Shown: positions 15,707 to 23,593 of the stretch, piece after piece | How positions within the stretch are numbered: the stretch's first letter is position 1 | Layout: every line of letters starts with the position of its first letter | Assembly: GCA_964651335.1 (NCBI GenBank) | Contig: CAZYVT010000009.1 | Span: 1-64,000, forward strand | DNA length: 64,000 bases | Origin: 2-02-FULL-66-14 sp964651335 | GTDB taxonomy: Bacteria; Pseudomonadota; Gammaproteobacteria; Burkholderiales; SG8-39 | Direction: 5' to 3' | Position numbers and translations under genes: made by a program | The notes under the pieces: generated by a model | What the model was told of the DNA's origin: nothing | Seen by the model: the letters and a program-made list of their open reading frames with translations, nothing else | Databases searched by the model: none

Positions 15707-16602
15707 TGCCGGGCGTCGAACGCAAACCGCTGGATGCGGCGGCGTTTTCCATCATGCTGCTGCTCACCGCGCTGTGGGGCTTTCAGCAGGTGGTGATCAA
15801 ACTCACCGCCGCCGACGTGTCGCTGGTGATGCAATCGGGCGTCCGCTCGATCATCGCAACGGTGCTGCTCTTCGTCTGGGCGCGGCTACAGGGCATTGCG
15901 CTCTTTGGCCGCGACGGCACGCTGGGAAGTGGAATTGCCGCCGGACTGCTCTTCGGCGGTGAATTCATCTTCATCTATTCAGGGCTCGGACATACGGCCG
16001 CCTCGCGCATGGTGGTGTTCATCTACCTGGCGCCGGTGTTCACCGCGCTCGGCCTGCACGCCTTCGTCCCCGGCGAGCGGCTCGCTCGCGGGCAGTGGGT
16101 GGGCGTGTTGCTTGCCTTCGCAGGCGTGGCACTCGCATTTTCCGATGGGTTTGCCGCGGCGGGCGGGACCACCTGGCTCGGAGATCTGTTCGGCGTCATC
16201 GCAGCGGCGCTCTGGGCGGCGACCACGGTCCTCATCCGCGCGACCCGCCTGGCGCGGATCACGGCGACCAAGACGCTTCTCTATCAGCTTGCGGTCTCGG
16301 CGGTCATGCTGCCGTTCGCGTCGCTGCTGATGGGCGAAGCAGGCGTCGTGGCGCTGACGCCGCTCGCGATCGCAAGCCTCGCCTATCAGGGCGTGATCGT
16401 GGCCTTCGCGAGCTACCTCGCCTGGTTCTGGCTGCTGACGCGCTATCTGGCGGCGCGCCTCGCGGTGTTCTCGTTTCTGACGCCGCTGTTCGGGGTGCTG
16501 GCGGGGGTGCTGGTGCTCGGGGAGCCGCTCACGCCTTCGTTCGCGCTCGCTGCGCTGCTCGTCGCCATCGGCATCGTGTTGGTCAATCTGCGCGGGCGTT
16601 AG
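15706..16602 (+). CDS. DMT superfamily (EamA) transporter
   Basis: This 298-residue protein has ten predicted membrane segments arranged as two EamA repeats (about residues 12-140 and 155-295). The family-typical phrases are LTALWGFQQVVIK at the start and SFLTPLFGVLAGVLVLGEPLT in the second repeat. Members usually export or import metabolites such as amino acids. The start codon overlaps the SDR stop, so the two genes are coupled. The substrate is unknown. Confidence 0.9.
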   Translation: MPGVERKPLDAAAFSIMLLLTALWGFQQVVIKLTAADVSLVMQSGVRSIIATVLLFVWARLQGIALFGRDGTLGSGIAAGLLFGGEFIFIYSGLGHTAASRMVVFIYLAPVFTALGLHAFVPGERLARGQWVGVLLAFAGVALAFSDGFAAAGGTTWLGDLFGVIAAALWAATTVLIRATRLARITATKTLLYQLAVSAVMLPFASLLMGEAGVVALTPLAIASLAYQGVIVAFASYLAWFWLLTRYLAARLAVFSFLTPLFGVLAGVLVLGEPLTPSFALAALLVAIGIVLVNLRGR

Positions 16603-16633
16603 CAAAAATCACCTGCGTGCAATAATCCTGTGC

Positions 16634-17170
16634 ATGGAACAGCGGGTCGACCTCGAGCAGTTCCGGCTCGGAATGAGGACCCTCGCCGGCGCCGTCAATA
16701 TCGTGACCTGTGCGCATTCCGGGCACCGCTATGGAATGACTGCGACCGCCGTGTGCTCGGCCACCGCAGAACCGCCGACGGTGCTCGTGTGCCTTAACCG
16801 CCAGACGACGACCCACGGCGCGGTCGAGAAAGCGGGCGTTTTCTGCGTGAATGTGCTCCGCGCCGAGGACTCGGAGCTTTCCACCGCGTTCAGCGGCGTG
16901 CAGCCCGGCGATGCGCGTTTTCGCTCGCGCAACTGGACCCGCCTTGCAACCGGCGCGCCGGTGCTCATCGACGCGCTCGCAAGCTTCGATTGCCGCGTGG
17001 TGAAAAGCCTCGCGCATGGCACGCACACGGTGTTCCTCGGGGAGGTCGAGCAGATCCTGATCGGGAAGAAGGGCAAGCCGCTGATGTACGCGGGCGGCCA
17101 GTACGCCAAGCTGGCTTCGCTCCTGCACGGCGAGCCGCTCCCGGAGGGACTGGACTATTGGGGCGTCTGA
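16634..17170 (+). CDS. Flavin reductase family protein
   Basis: This 178-residue protein is of the flavin reductase (DIM6/NTAB, RutF/HpaC-like) family. It shows FRLGMRTLAGAVNIVTC, the flavin-contacting GMTATAVCSATAEPPTVLVCLNR and the HTVFLGEVE strand. Such proteins reduce FMN or FAD with NAD(P)H and often feed a two-component monooxygenase, but no monooxygenase lies next to it. RutF in pyrimidine degradation is a relative, which would fit a ureide locus, though this is only suggestive. It ends one base before the chrA start. Confidence 0.88.
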   Translation: MEQRVDLEQFRLGMRTLAGAVNIVTCAHSGHRYGMTATAVCSATAEPPTVLVCLNRQTTTHGAVEKAGVFCVNVLRAEDSELSTAFSGVQPGDARFRSRNWTRLATGAPVLIDALASFDCRVVKSLAHGTHTVFLGEVEQILIGKKGKPLMYAGGQYAKLASLLHGEPLPEGLDYWGV

Positions 17171-17713
17171 ATGAGTCCGGCGCCGCCGCGCACGCTCGGG
17201 CAGCTCTTTCTCGGGTTTCTCTCGATCGGCGCGCGTGCCTTCGGCGGCGTGCTGCCGTGGGCGCACCGCGTGCTGGTCGAGGAGCGGCGCTGGCTCGCGC
17301 CAGGGGACTTCTCCGAAGTGCTGGCGCTGTGCCAGTTCCTGCCCGGGCCGAATATCGCCAACATGTCGGTCGTGCTCGGGCGGCGCTGGTTCGGTTTTCC
17401 GGGCGCGATGGCCGGTTTCCTCGGGCTGATGGCGCTTCCTTTCATCTGGGTGCTCGCGCTTGCAGCGCTCTATGCGGACTGGTCCGCGCAGCCGACGGTG
17501 CGCGCGGTGATCGCCGGGGTGGGCGTCGCAGGCGGCGGCCTTTTCATCGGTACGGCGCTCAAACTCGCGCGGCCGCTCGCGCGCAAGCCGGCCGCGGTCG
17601 TGATCATGGCAGCTTGTTTCATCGCCATGGGGCTGCTGCGCCTGCCCTTGTTGCTCGTGCTGCCGGTCGCGGTGGCGTTGGCATTGGTCGCGGCGCGCCG
17701 GGGCCTGGTGTAG
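17171..17713 (+). CDS. chrA: Chromate transporter, N-terminal-type half
   Basis: This 180-residue short-chain CHR protein has about five hydrophobic segments. The CHR motif FGGVLPWAHRVLVEERRWL and the conserved CQFLPGPNIANMSVVLG are visible. In short-chain systems two adjacent genes each encode one CHR domain and together form the chromate or anion exporter. The partner starts three bases after this stop. It begins directly after the flavin reductase stop, so the three genes probably form one operon. Confidence 0.9.
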   Translation: MSPAPPRTLGQLFLGFLSIGARAFGGVLPWAHRVLVEERRWLAPGDFSEVLALCQFLPGPNIANMSVVLGRRWFGFPGAMAGFLGLMALPFIWVLALAALYADWSAQPTVRAVIAGVGVAGGGLFIGTALKLARPLARKPAAVVIMAACFIAMGLLRLPLLLVLPVAVALALVAARRGLV

Positions 17714-17716
17714 CGG

Positions 17717-18229
17717 ATGCTGGAGCTGTTCCTCCAGTTCGCGCTGCTCTCCCTGCTGGCGGTCGGTGGGATCAACTCGATCATGCCCGAGATGCACCGG
17801 ATCGTCGTCGAGACCAAAGGCTGGGTGAGCGGCGCGGAATTCACTCAGCTTTTCGCGCTATCGCAGGCCGCACCCGGGCCGAACGTTCTGATCGTGAGTC
17901 TGATCGGATGGAAGGTGGCGGGTCTCCCGGGGGCGCTCATCTCGCTCGCCGGAATCTGCCTGCCAGCGGCGGCGCTCGCCTGGTCGGTGGGAGGGCTGTG
18001 GGAACGGTTTCGCGATGCTCCGTGGCGCTCGCTGATCCAGCGCGCGCTGCTTCCGGTAACGGTGGGACTGGTGTTCGCCGGCGGCTATGTGATTGCGACG
18101 CCCGACGGGCTCGACTGGCGAAATGCGCTCATTGCCTGCGCCAGCGCCGCGGCGCTCTATGCAACGCGACTGAATCCGCTCTGGATTCTCGGCGCCGGAG
18201 GGGGGGCCGGGTGGCTGCTCTTCAGGTAG
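17717..18229 (+). CDS. chrA: Chromate transporter, second half
   Basis: This 170-residue CHR-domain membrane protein is the partner of the preceding short ChrA. It shows the family phrases AVGGINSIMPEMHRIVVE and LSQAAPGPNVLIVSLIGW. The tail of the gene overlaps the 3' end of the convergent thrH-like gene by 8 bp. The pair most likely forms a heterodimeric exporter. Actual chromate resistance cannot be inferred, since many CHR proteins have unknown anion substrates. Confidence 0.9.
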   Translation: MLELFLQFALLSLLAVGGINSIMPEMHRIVVETKGWVSGAEFTQLFALSQAAPGPNVLIVSLIGWKVAGLPGALISLAGICLPAAALAWSVGGLWERFRDAPWRSLIQRALLPVTVGLVFAGGYVIATPDGLDWRNALIACASAAALYATRLNPLWILGAGGGAGWLLFR

Positions 18230-18851
18230 GCGAAGGCCGTTTCCCGCCCGAGCGCGAGACGGACCGGATTTCGCGCGTGAGCTCGGCGTAGTTGTTCGCA
18301 ACCCGGTATTGCGGAAACTCCGCCGCCACGTTCGCCGGCGGGCGGTACAGGATCCCCGCATGTGCCTCGGCGAGCATCGTCGTGTCGTTGTACGAATCCC
18401 CTGCCGCGATGGTGTGGAAATTGAGCGAGCGGAACGCCGCCACCGCCGCGCGCTTCTGGTCGGGAACACGCAGCCGGTAATCGCGCACCCTTCCAGTATC
18501 GTCTACCACCAGTTCATGACAAAAGAGCGTCGGGTATCCGAGCTGGCGCATCAGCGGCGCCGCGAACTCGTAGTAGGTATCGGAGAGGATCGCGATCTGG
18601 GTCTGCGCGCGCAGCGCATCGAGAAATTCGCGCGCGCCGTCGAGCGGGCGCATCTGCGCGATCGCGTTCTGGAGGTCGCTCAGCAACAGCTTGTGTTGCT
18701 CGAGCAGCTCGATGCGCCCGCGCATCAGTTTGGCGTAGTCCGGCTCGTCTCGCGTGGTCCTCGCGAGCCCAGGGATCGAGGTGCGGCGCGAGACCTCGAT
18801 CCAGATTTCCGGAACGAGCACACCCTCCAGGTCGAGGCAGACGATTTCCAA
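18222..18851 (-). CDS. thrH: ThrH-like HAD phosphatase (phosphoserine phosphatase/homoserine phosphotransferase)
   Basis: This 209-residue HAD-fold protein has motif I DLEGVL at residues 6-11 (D-x-E replacing the usual DxD, as in ThrH), motif II serine in ILSDTYYEF, and motif IV GDSYNDTTML. ThrH-type enzymes dephosphorylate phosphoserine and can transfer phosphate to homoserine. The start is TTG at 18851, placed about nine bases after GGAGG. It is convergent with chrA and transcribed away from tRNA-Arg. Confidence 0.9.
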   Translation of the reverse strand: MEIVCLDLEGVLVPEIWIEVSRRTSIPGLARTTRDEPDYAKLMRGRIELLEQHKLLLSDLQNAIAQMRPLDGAREFLDALRAQTQIAILSDTYYEFAAPLMRQLGYPTLFCHELVVDDTGRVRDYRLRVPDQKRAAVAAFRSLNFHTIAAGDSYNDTTMLAEAHAGILYRPPANVAAEFPQYRVANNYAELTREIRSVSRSGGKRPSPT

Positions 18852-18912
18852 TCAAACCTCCGCGCAAAAGGGCGGAATTCTAAGCGAAGCGCATCGCGGC
18901 CGCCTTGTTCGC

Positions 18913-18918
18913 TATAAT
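18913..18918 (+). promoter_or_regulatory. -10 box of tRNA-Arg promoter
   Basis: A perfect TATAAT lies 11 bases before the tRNA-Arg 5' end. No good -35 hexamer is seen 16-18 bases upstream. Confidence 0.6.
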
Positions 18919-18929
18919 TCGCCCCCTTC

Positions 18930-19007
18930 GCGCCCGTAGCTCAGCCCGGATAGAGCACTTGGCTACGAACCAAGGGGTCGTGGGTTCAAATCCTGCCGGG
19001 CGCGCCA
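18930..19007 (+). tRNA. tRNA-Arg (anticodon ACG)
   Basis: Acceptor strands GCGCCCG (18930-18936) and CGGGCGC (18997-19003) pair fully, followed by G and an encoded CCA. The anticodon loop CTACGAA gives ACG, whose first base is expected to be inosine-modified. The T loop GGTTCAAATCC is canonical. The last 45 bases recur exactly at 20737-20781 and 23416-23460, and 18 bases recur at 29670-29687, marking this tRNA as an integration site. Confidence 0.97.
18963..19007 (+). repeat. tRNA-Arg 3' repeat, copy 1 (within the tRNA)
   Basis: This 45-base segment runs from the anticodon stem to the terminal CCA of tRNA-Arg. It is the intact copy of the direct repeat that recurs downstream, as expected for an attachment site (attB/attL) used by a tRNA-targeting integrase. 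Confidence 0.85.
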
Positions 19008-19014
19008 AACTATC

Positions 19015-19043
19015 AACGGTTTACGAAAACGTAGACCGTTTTT
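19015..19043 (+). terminator. Terminator after tRNA-Arg
   Basis: An 11-bp stem (AACGGTTTACG with CGTAGACCGTT, one G-T pair) and a loop of four A are followed by a run of five T. Confidence 0.85.
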
Positions 19044-19158
19044 CTTTCTGCCATTGCTACCCCGTTGCTACTTGGCATCGTTGAGGTGTCGAACAAAGTT
19101 CCGTTTCGTGTGCACTCCGGTTTTGCAATGAGCAGTGTTTTCGACTACTCGCGGTTTA

Positions 19159-19614
19159 TCACCTTTGGACCGGCGTAGGGCGCCAGGCGGTGGCGCCGCG
19201 GCTCCAAGCCTCGATTGCATCTGTACGCCAACGAACAGTTCGAGGACCCAGACGGACCGGCTCAGGGAACGTCTCATCGGAAAGGCGCTTATAAATCGTA
19301 GACCTGGAGATGCTCAAAATTTTGCAGACCTCCGCAAGCCGAAGCAGGCTGCCAGCAGGAAACTGCGCCCCCGTTGATCTCGCGTTCGGCTCACTCGCCG
19401 AACCTCCGGAAGATCGTTTCGTCCTTGGTACTTCCAAGCGGCTCATCTCTGAGCGCAGCCGCGCGATCTCACAGGCTGCAGCCTCCCGGTCCTGCAGCAG
19501 TTGCCCGAAAGTCAATCGCCCGGGATCCACTTGAAGCCGCTCGAGTATGTCGTTGCGCACTTTGTTCTCCGTCTCATTGAACAGCGGCATCGGTGCTCTT
19601 GACCGAGCGAGCAT
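19159..19614 (-). CDS. AlpA-like phage/island regulator
   Basis: This 151-residue protein has a C-terminal AlpA/excisionase-type winged helix (about residues 90-137: LLRLAEVCKILSISRSTIYK, then FPEPVRLGPRTVRWRTDAIEAW). Its N-terminal extension of about 85 residues has a heptad-like helical stretch (REAAACEIARLRSEMSRLE). AlpA proteins activate integrase or excision genes of integrative elements. It is divergent from vapBC. An alternative ATG at 19590 would remove eight residues. It is the only obvious mobility-linked gene in the island, and its usual integrase partner is absent. Confidence 0.8.
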   Translation of the reverse strand: MLARSRAPMPLFNETENKVRNDILERLQVDPGRLTFGQLLQDREAAACEIARLRSEMSRLEVPRTKRSSGGSASEPNARSTGAQFPAGSLLRLAEVCKILSISRSTIYKRLSDETFPEPVRLGPRTVRWRTDAIEAWSRGATAWRPTPVQR

Positions 19615-19616
19615 TG

Positions 19617-19640
19617 AGTATATACTTTGCGCATATACTT
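19617..19640. promoter_or_regulatory. Candidate vapBC operator (repeated ATATACTTT)
   Basis: AGTATATACT (19617-19626) is a perfect 10-bp palindrome, and ATATACTTT occurs twice, 12 bases apart. The block lies between the divergent alpA-like and vapB genes. VapBC complexes usually autorepress by binding such repeats over their promoter, so this is a plausible operator. Confidence 0.5.
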
Positions 19641-19655
19641 TATGAGGTGGTGAAA

Positions 19656-19889
19656 ATGAAAACGGCCAAACTGTTTCAGAACGGGCAAAGTCAGGCGGTA
19701 CGGCTTCCCAAAGAGTTTCGCTTCGAGGGCGATGAGGTGTTCATCAAGAAATCTGGCAGTGCCGTGGTTTTGATCCCTCTTGTCAATTCCTGGGATTCCC
19801 TGATTGGCAGTCTGGACAAGTTCACAAAGGACTACATGGCCGACAGGGATCAACCCAGGCAACAAAAGCGCGAGGCGGTATTTGAATGA
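19656..19889 (+). CDS. vapB: VapB-type antitoxin
   Basis: This 77-residue protein starts with a SpoVT-AbrB/MazE-type DNA-binding fold (KTAKLFQNGQSQAVRLPKEF, then FEGDEVFIKKSG). Its charged C-terminal tail (DRDQPRQQKREAVFE) would wrap the toxin. The start at ATG 19656 follows GAGGTGG. The stop overlaps the vapC start (ATGA), the usual coupled arrangement of type II toxin-antitoxin pairs. Confidence 0.92.
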   Translation: MKTAKLFQNGQSQAVRLPKEFRFEGDEVFIKKSGSAVVLIPLVNSWDSLIGSLDKFTKDYMADRDQPRQQKREAVFE

Positions 19890-20296
19890 AGGTCATGCTC
19901 GATACCAATACCTGCATTGCCATCATCAAACGAAAACCGCCGCAGGCGTTGAAGCGCTTTAACGCTTACAAGGTCGGTGAAATCGGAATTTCATGGGTAA
20001 CGCTCGCTGAATTGGAGTTCGGCGTCGCCAAGAGCCAGCACCTCGAGAAAAACCAGGCAGCCCTCGACGAATTCGTTTTGCCTTTGGAGATTGCAAACTT
20101 CGATCGCGAAGCCGCCAGAGTTTACGGACGGGTACGAGCAACGCTGGAAAAAAGGGGAACGCCCATTGGCTCATTGGACATGATGATCGGGGCGCACGCC
20201 CTGAGCCTTGGCGTAACGCTCGCAACCAACAACACGAGGGAGTTTTCTCGTATCAAGGGATTGACCGTTGTTGACTGGCTGGATAGCAGCGACTAG
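19886..20296 (+). CDS. vapC: VapC-type PIN-domain ribonuclease toxin
   Basis: This 136-residue PIN-domain protein has the acidic active-site residues D6 (MLDTNTC), E42 (TLAELEFG) and D98 (GSLDMMIGAHA), with the late NNTREF segment. VapC toxins cleave tRNA or rRNA and stop translation until neutralised by VapB. All key acidic residues appear intact, so the toxin should be active. The pair probably stabilises the first island segment. Confidence 0.95.
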   Translation: MKVMLDTNTCIAIIKRKPPQALKRFNAYKVGEIGISWVTLAELEFGVAKSQHLEKNQAALDEFVLPLEIANFDREAARVYGRVRATLEKRGTPIGSLDMMIGAHALSLGVTLATNNTREFSRIKGLTVVDWLDSSD

Positions 20297-20352
20297 ATTC
20301 CGATGCCGGGCAGCGCCGAATCGCTGAACGTCGCCGCCGCGATCTGCTTCTT

Positions 20353-20718
20353 TCAGTCGAGCTTGGCCGGTGCCGGGGCGTGAACCGGGATCGGCATCAG
20401 GTCTTCGCCGAAAAACAGGTTGCCGGAGTAGATTTGCGACATCTCCCTGATCATGCGCCCCTTCACACCCGGCGCGTCCATTTGCTCGGTGATGTGGCTC
20501 GCAAGCAGGTTGCGCAGATTCGCGGCCTGGCCCAGCCGCGCGCGTACCCGCTCCCGGCCGTTATACCCGACCATAGGACTCGGCAGAAGGCTTTGCCGGC
20601 GAATGAATTGTGCGTGCGCGGGTTGCGTGAGATTTGCGTGACTTTGTTGGGACGAGTCCGGACAAGTACGGCGAAATTGGCGACGTGCGGTCCGGTTGGG
20701 TTTCAATAAATCAGTCAC
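20353..20718 (-). CDS. Small hypothetical protein at the end of island segment 1
   Basis: This 121-codon open frame ends about 20 bases before the second tRNA 3' repeat. The N-terminal third is arginine-rich and low in conserved character. The C-terminal part (HITEQMDAPGVKGRMIREMSQIYSG) looks more like real protein. I do not recognise a family, and it may be a decayed gene. If it is not real, 20297-20736 holds no gene. Confidence 0.3.
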   Translation of the reverse strand: MTDLLKPNRTARRQFRRTCPDSSQQSHANLTQPAHAQFIRRQSLLPSPMVGYNGRERVRARLGQAANLRNLLASHITEQMDAPGVKGRMIREMSQIYSGNLFFGEDLMPIPVHAPAPAKLD

Positions 20719-20736
20719 TTACCGACAGATAACGCC

Positions 20737-20781
20737 CTACGAACCAAGGGGTCGTGGGTTCAAATCCTGCCGGGCGCGCCA
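20737..20781 (+). repeat. tRNA-Arg 3' repeat, copy 2 (attachment-site-like)
   Basis: All 45 bases are identical to the tRNA 3' half at 18963-19007. The tRNA 5' half is absent, so this is not a functional tRNA. It marks the boundary between island segments 1 and 2. Confidence 0.85.
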
Positions 20782-20790
20782 TTTACGTCA

Positions 20791-20824
20791 AGCGGTTAGG
20801 TACCAAAGTGTCTAGCCGCTTTTT
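20791..20824 (+). terminator. Terminator after repeat copy 2
   Basis: A 9-bp stem AGCGGTTAG/CTAGCCGCT (one G-T pair) is followed by a T-run. It sits where a tRNA terminator would sit relative to the repeat. Confidence 0.75.
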
Positions 20825-21004
20825 ATTTGCATGGGGAGTTTTGGGGACTTTCTCTCCTCAAAAGCTTCCCGTGCAATCATCGCGAGGCTCCGGTTAGTCC
20901 GATGACGCTCAGCGTAGCTGAATCGTAACTCGTCGCACCACCAGCTATGCGGAATGATCCGCGGTCAACGTCCGCTTACGGCCATGACCGGCCATTCGCC
21001 AGCC

Positions 21005-21448
21005 CTACTGAATTACGTCATCCGCCCGGGCCAGGATCGATGGCGGGACGGTGATGCGAAGCGCCTTGGCGGTCTAAAGGTTGACCACGAACTCGAACTT
21101 GGTCGATTGCTCTACAGGAAGGTCGGCGCGATTGGCACCCTTCAGGATCTTGTCCACGCAGGTGGCTGAGCGACGATACAGGTCCGGGTAATTTGCCGCA
21201 TAACTCAAGAGCCCTCCAACCTCGGCGTTTCCCCGTGCACCAAACAAAGTTGGAAGTCGGTGCCTTACTGCGAGATCTCCCAGTTGACGTTGTGCGGCAT
21301 AGAAAATCGCGGCTGCAATAACGAGGAGAGCATCGGCGCGCTCTCGAACCATGGTCGAAAAGGCGTCCTCGAAATCTTCAGGCCCTCGCACCGACACGGA
21401 CTGAACCCGCACCCCCAAAGCCGGGGCTGCGGCCTCGACTGTTTGCTG
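21005..21448 (-). pseudogene. ABC transporter substrate-binding protein fragment (ABC_sub_bind family)
   Basis: The translation contains PALGVRVQSVSVRGPEDFE and ATCVDKILKGANRADLPVEQ, followed by KFEFVVNL. These are the C-terminal half of an ABC_sub_bind-type periplasmic receptor common in alpha- and betaproteobacteria. A TAG at 21074-21076 replaces the lysine of the usual VVNLKTAKAL motif. After it the same frame continues with TAKALRITVPPSILARADD to a second stop at 21005. The N-terminal half, including the signal peptide, is missing. It is therefore both truncated and interrupted, and no permease or ATPase partner is present. Confidence 0.75.
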
Positions 21449-21518
21449 ACCCTGCCGGCCGACGCGCGACCGGTTCGTCCCGTCCAGGCCTCGTGCGCCG
21501 CAACATGCGTTGGCGCAG

Positions 21519-22889
21519 CTAGTTCGTGTCCCAACGCAACGCGGCGCGCACCGCCGGAGCGTCTTGAATCTCGTCGACACGACGCGAGCGGCTTTCGTAA
21601 GCTTGCCACGTCGCTGCGTCCCAAATGCGCGTGCTCAGGCGAGCCTTGAGCAGCTGACGCACCCGAGGCAAATCGCCAAGCTGCAAGGCAGCCGTGACCA
21701 TGATCTGGTCATAGAGGTCTTGTTGGGCATGGCTCGCACCGAGTTCACCGTGGCGCTGACGTACGGCCAACATCCGCTCAAGCGCTTCGCGGGGATTGTC
21801 CTGGTAAAAAGCTGCGCCGGCTTGGGCGAGCTCGTGCGCCAGCGCCGCCTGCGTGGAGCCCGTCCCTACAGAGCTCAGGTAGTCGAGCGCTGACTGCACT
21901 GCCGATACCCGCCCGCTACGCACCAGTGCCATGACGTGATGCATGGCAGTAAACCATAGTGTGCTTTGCGTAGCGCTACGCAAGGAGGCTTGCGCCAAGC
22001 GCTCCCAACGCGCCAGCCCGACGTCAACACCCTGGAATTCCAAGCGCGCCAGCAGCGAGGCGCCGTTTTGAACGTCCAAGTAAAAGGTGGACGACTGCGG
22101 ATAAATCTCGCGGTCAAACAGATCGAGAACCTCGTCGAAACGGGCCTGCGAAAACTTAAACAACCCCAAATGCCACCACAAGTGGCCCCGAAAGAGGTTG
22201 TAGTCATCAAGAAATCGCGCGGCATCACTGAGCAGTTCGATGCCCTCTTGGGCACGACCCTGCATCTCGAACACATGGGTCAAGCCATGCAGGGCCCAAA
22301 GATCTTGCGGCTGCAAAGCCAGCGCCTCGCGCGCGCAACGCTCGGCGATTACGTAGTGGCCAACCTCCTCCATCGAGAAGGCATGTGCCGAAAGAAAGTG
22401 CGCATAACCAGGCGTCCGGGGGCCCCAATGGCTGGCCACTCCCGCGCTGACTTCGGCTTGATGTCGTTTGTCACCGGTCCAAAAAAGCGCACCTGTGTGT
22501 TGACGCAAAGCCAGCAAATCCAATGGCCACTCGACCAGGATTTGCTCCCAGGCCGCCGCACGAGCAGAAAAATCTTGCGCAATCCAGGCACGCAGAGCTT
22601 CTTGGTGCAACCGCTCCCGGGGATTGGCAGGCAAAGCCTCCGCCAGCAGCAGGTGTGCCTGTGCCTTGGGGTGGGCGTCGAGCATGCCTTCGGTCATGAG
22701 AGAGTAGCCCTTGAGTACATGAGCAAGGACAAACTCCGGAAACTCCTGCAACAGTGCGTCTAAGCGATCCAGCACCCCCAAGCGATAGTAGTAGAGGTCG
22801 TCAATCAGGGCGTCGAAACGCTCAACAGCTGCGGAGCTGGCCGCACTGAGAGAGAGGCCCCGAACATCGATGATGCCAGCGTGCGTCAT
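21519..22889 (-). CDS. TTC38-like tetratricopeptide repeat protein
   Basis: This 456-residue protein has helical TPR-type repeats across most of its length. Examples are FVLAHVLKGYSLMTEGML near residue 53, CAREALALQPQDLWALHGLTHVFEMQGRAQEGIELL near 190 and DLYDQIMVTAALQLGDLPRVRQLL near 405. Length and repeat pattern resemble the tetratricopeptide repeat protein 38 family, known in animals and many bacteria, whose biochemical role is not established. It has no signal peptide or membrane segment. Codon use is less GC-biased than the flanking chromosome, consistent with transfer. It is the only intact gene of island segment 2. Confidence 0.8.
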   Translation of the reverse strand: MTHAGIIDVRGLSLSAASSAAVERFDALIDDLYYYRLGVLDRLDALLQEFPEFVLAHVLKGYSLMTEGMLDAHPKAQAHLLLAEALPANPRERLHQEALRAWIAQDFSARAAAWEQILVEWPLDLLALRQHTGALFWTGDKRHQAEVSAGVASHWGPRTPGYAHFLSAHAFSMEEVGHYVIAERCAREALALQPQDLWALHGLTHVFEMQGRAQEGIELLSDAARFLDDYNLFRGHLWWHLGLFKFSQARFDEVLDLFDREIYPQSSTFYLDVQNGASLLARLEFQGVDVGLARWERLAQASLRSATQSTLWFTAMHHVMALVRSGRVSAVQSALDYLSSVGTGSTQAALAHELAQAGAAFYQDNPREALERMLAVRQRHGELGASHAQQDLYDQIMVTAALQLGDLPRVRQLLKARLSTRIWDAATWQAYESRSRRVDEIQDAPAVRAALRWDTN

Positions 22890-23415
22890 GGATTGTGATC
22901 TTTCTTTAGGTAGACGAAGCGGCGAGGGCGCGCTGGCTCATGGCGTTGCCAGACAAACCTGCCTGACGCCAAAAAGCATGCTCATCACCAGATCACCGGC
23001 ACTGACGGTGCAAGGCCTGGGGATCGGGTCGCCGCGCCAGAACTTGCGCGCGACGCGAGTTGGTCTGCCGATACCTTCCCGTTTTGCCGTCGGTACGATA
23101 GATGCTCAGGTGCATGGACGCATTCCCTCGTACTGCAATGGTACCGGTTTCCCAGAACGCATATGGGAAGCCCCCGGCGCGACAGCGACCATCTACGGCC
23201 TGCCACTTTTCCCACAAATCCCTTCGAGGCCAAACCTGAATAACCGGTTCGGGTCGATAGCGGCCATACAACAGGATGGCTGTGAAATTTAGCGTAGCCA
23301 TTTCGTAGCTTCGCCGGCCTTCCACAAATCGCTTTACCGCTGTTTCTGGCTACGTTGGAAGAGGGCGGGCGCTGCAGGCAATTGATTTAACAAGCTGCAA
23401 TTTTCATCTTGCCAA
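22890..23415. other. Gene-poor end of island segment 2
   Basis: The only notable open frame is on the minus strand at 22993-23325 (110 codons, MATLNFTAILLYGRYRPEP onward). I do not recognise its family, and it may be a decayed fragment. No RNA gene or IS end is seen. Confidence 0.4.
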
Positions 23416-23460
23416 CTACGAACCAAGGGGTCGTGGGTTCAAATCCTGCCGGGCGCGCCA
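23416..23460 (+). repeat. tRNA-Arg 3' repeat, copy 3 (attachment-site-like)
   Basis: All 45 bases match the tRNA 3' half again. The flanking bases differ from copies 1 and 2, so the copies are separate insertion borders and not a duplication of a larger block. It marks the boundary between segments 2 and 3. Confidence 0.85.
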
Positions 23461-23469
23461 GACCTTCTT

Positions 23470-23496
23470 AGCCTCCGATTCTGGCGGGGCTTTTTT
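23470..23496 (+). terminator. Terminator after repeat copy 3
   Basis: A stem AGCC(T)CCG/CGGGGCT of seven pairs with one bulge is followed by six T. It resembles the hairpin after the short fourth copy at 29702. Confidence 0.65.
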
Positions 23497-23593
23497 GTAT
23501 CGATTCATCCCGTATCAATGCGAATATCTGCATCCGGCCAACAGCGGTCACTCGAAGATCGGGTATGTCATCGACGTTGGATGCTGATGCGAA

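Noticed and set aside
20737..20781. Possible second tRNA-Arg gene at repeat copies 2 and 3
   Set aside because: Only the 3' half from the anticodon stem onward is present at 20737 and 23416. The 5' acceptor strand and D arm are missing, so these are repeat or attachment-site copies and not tRNAs.
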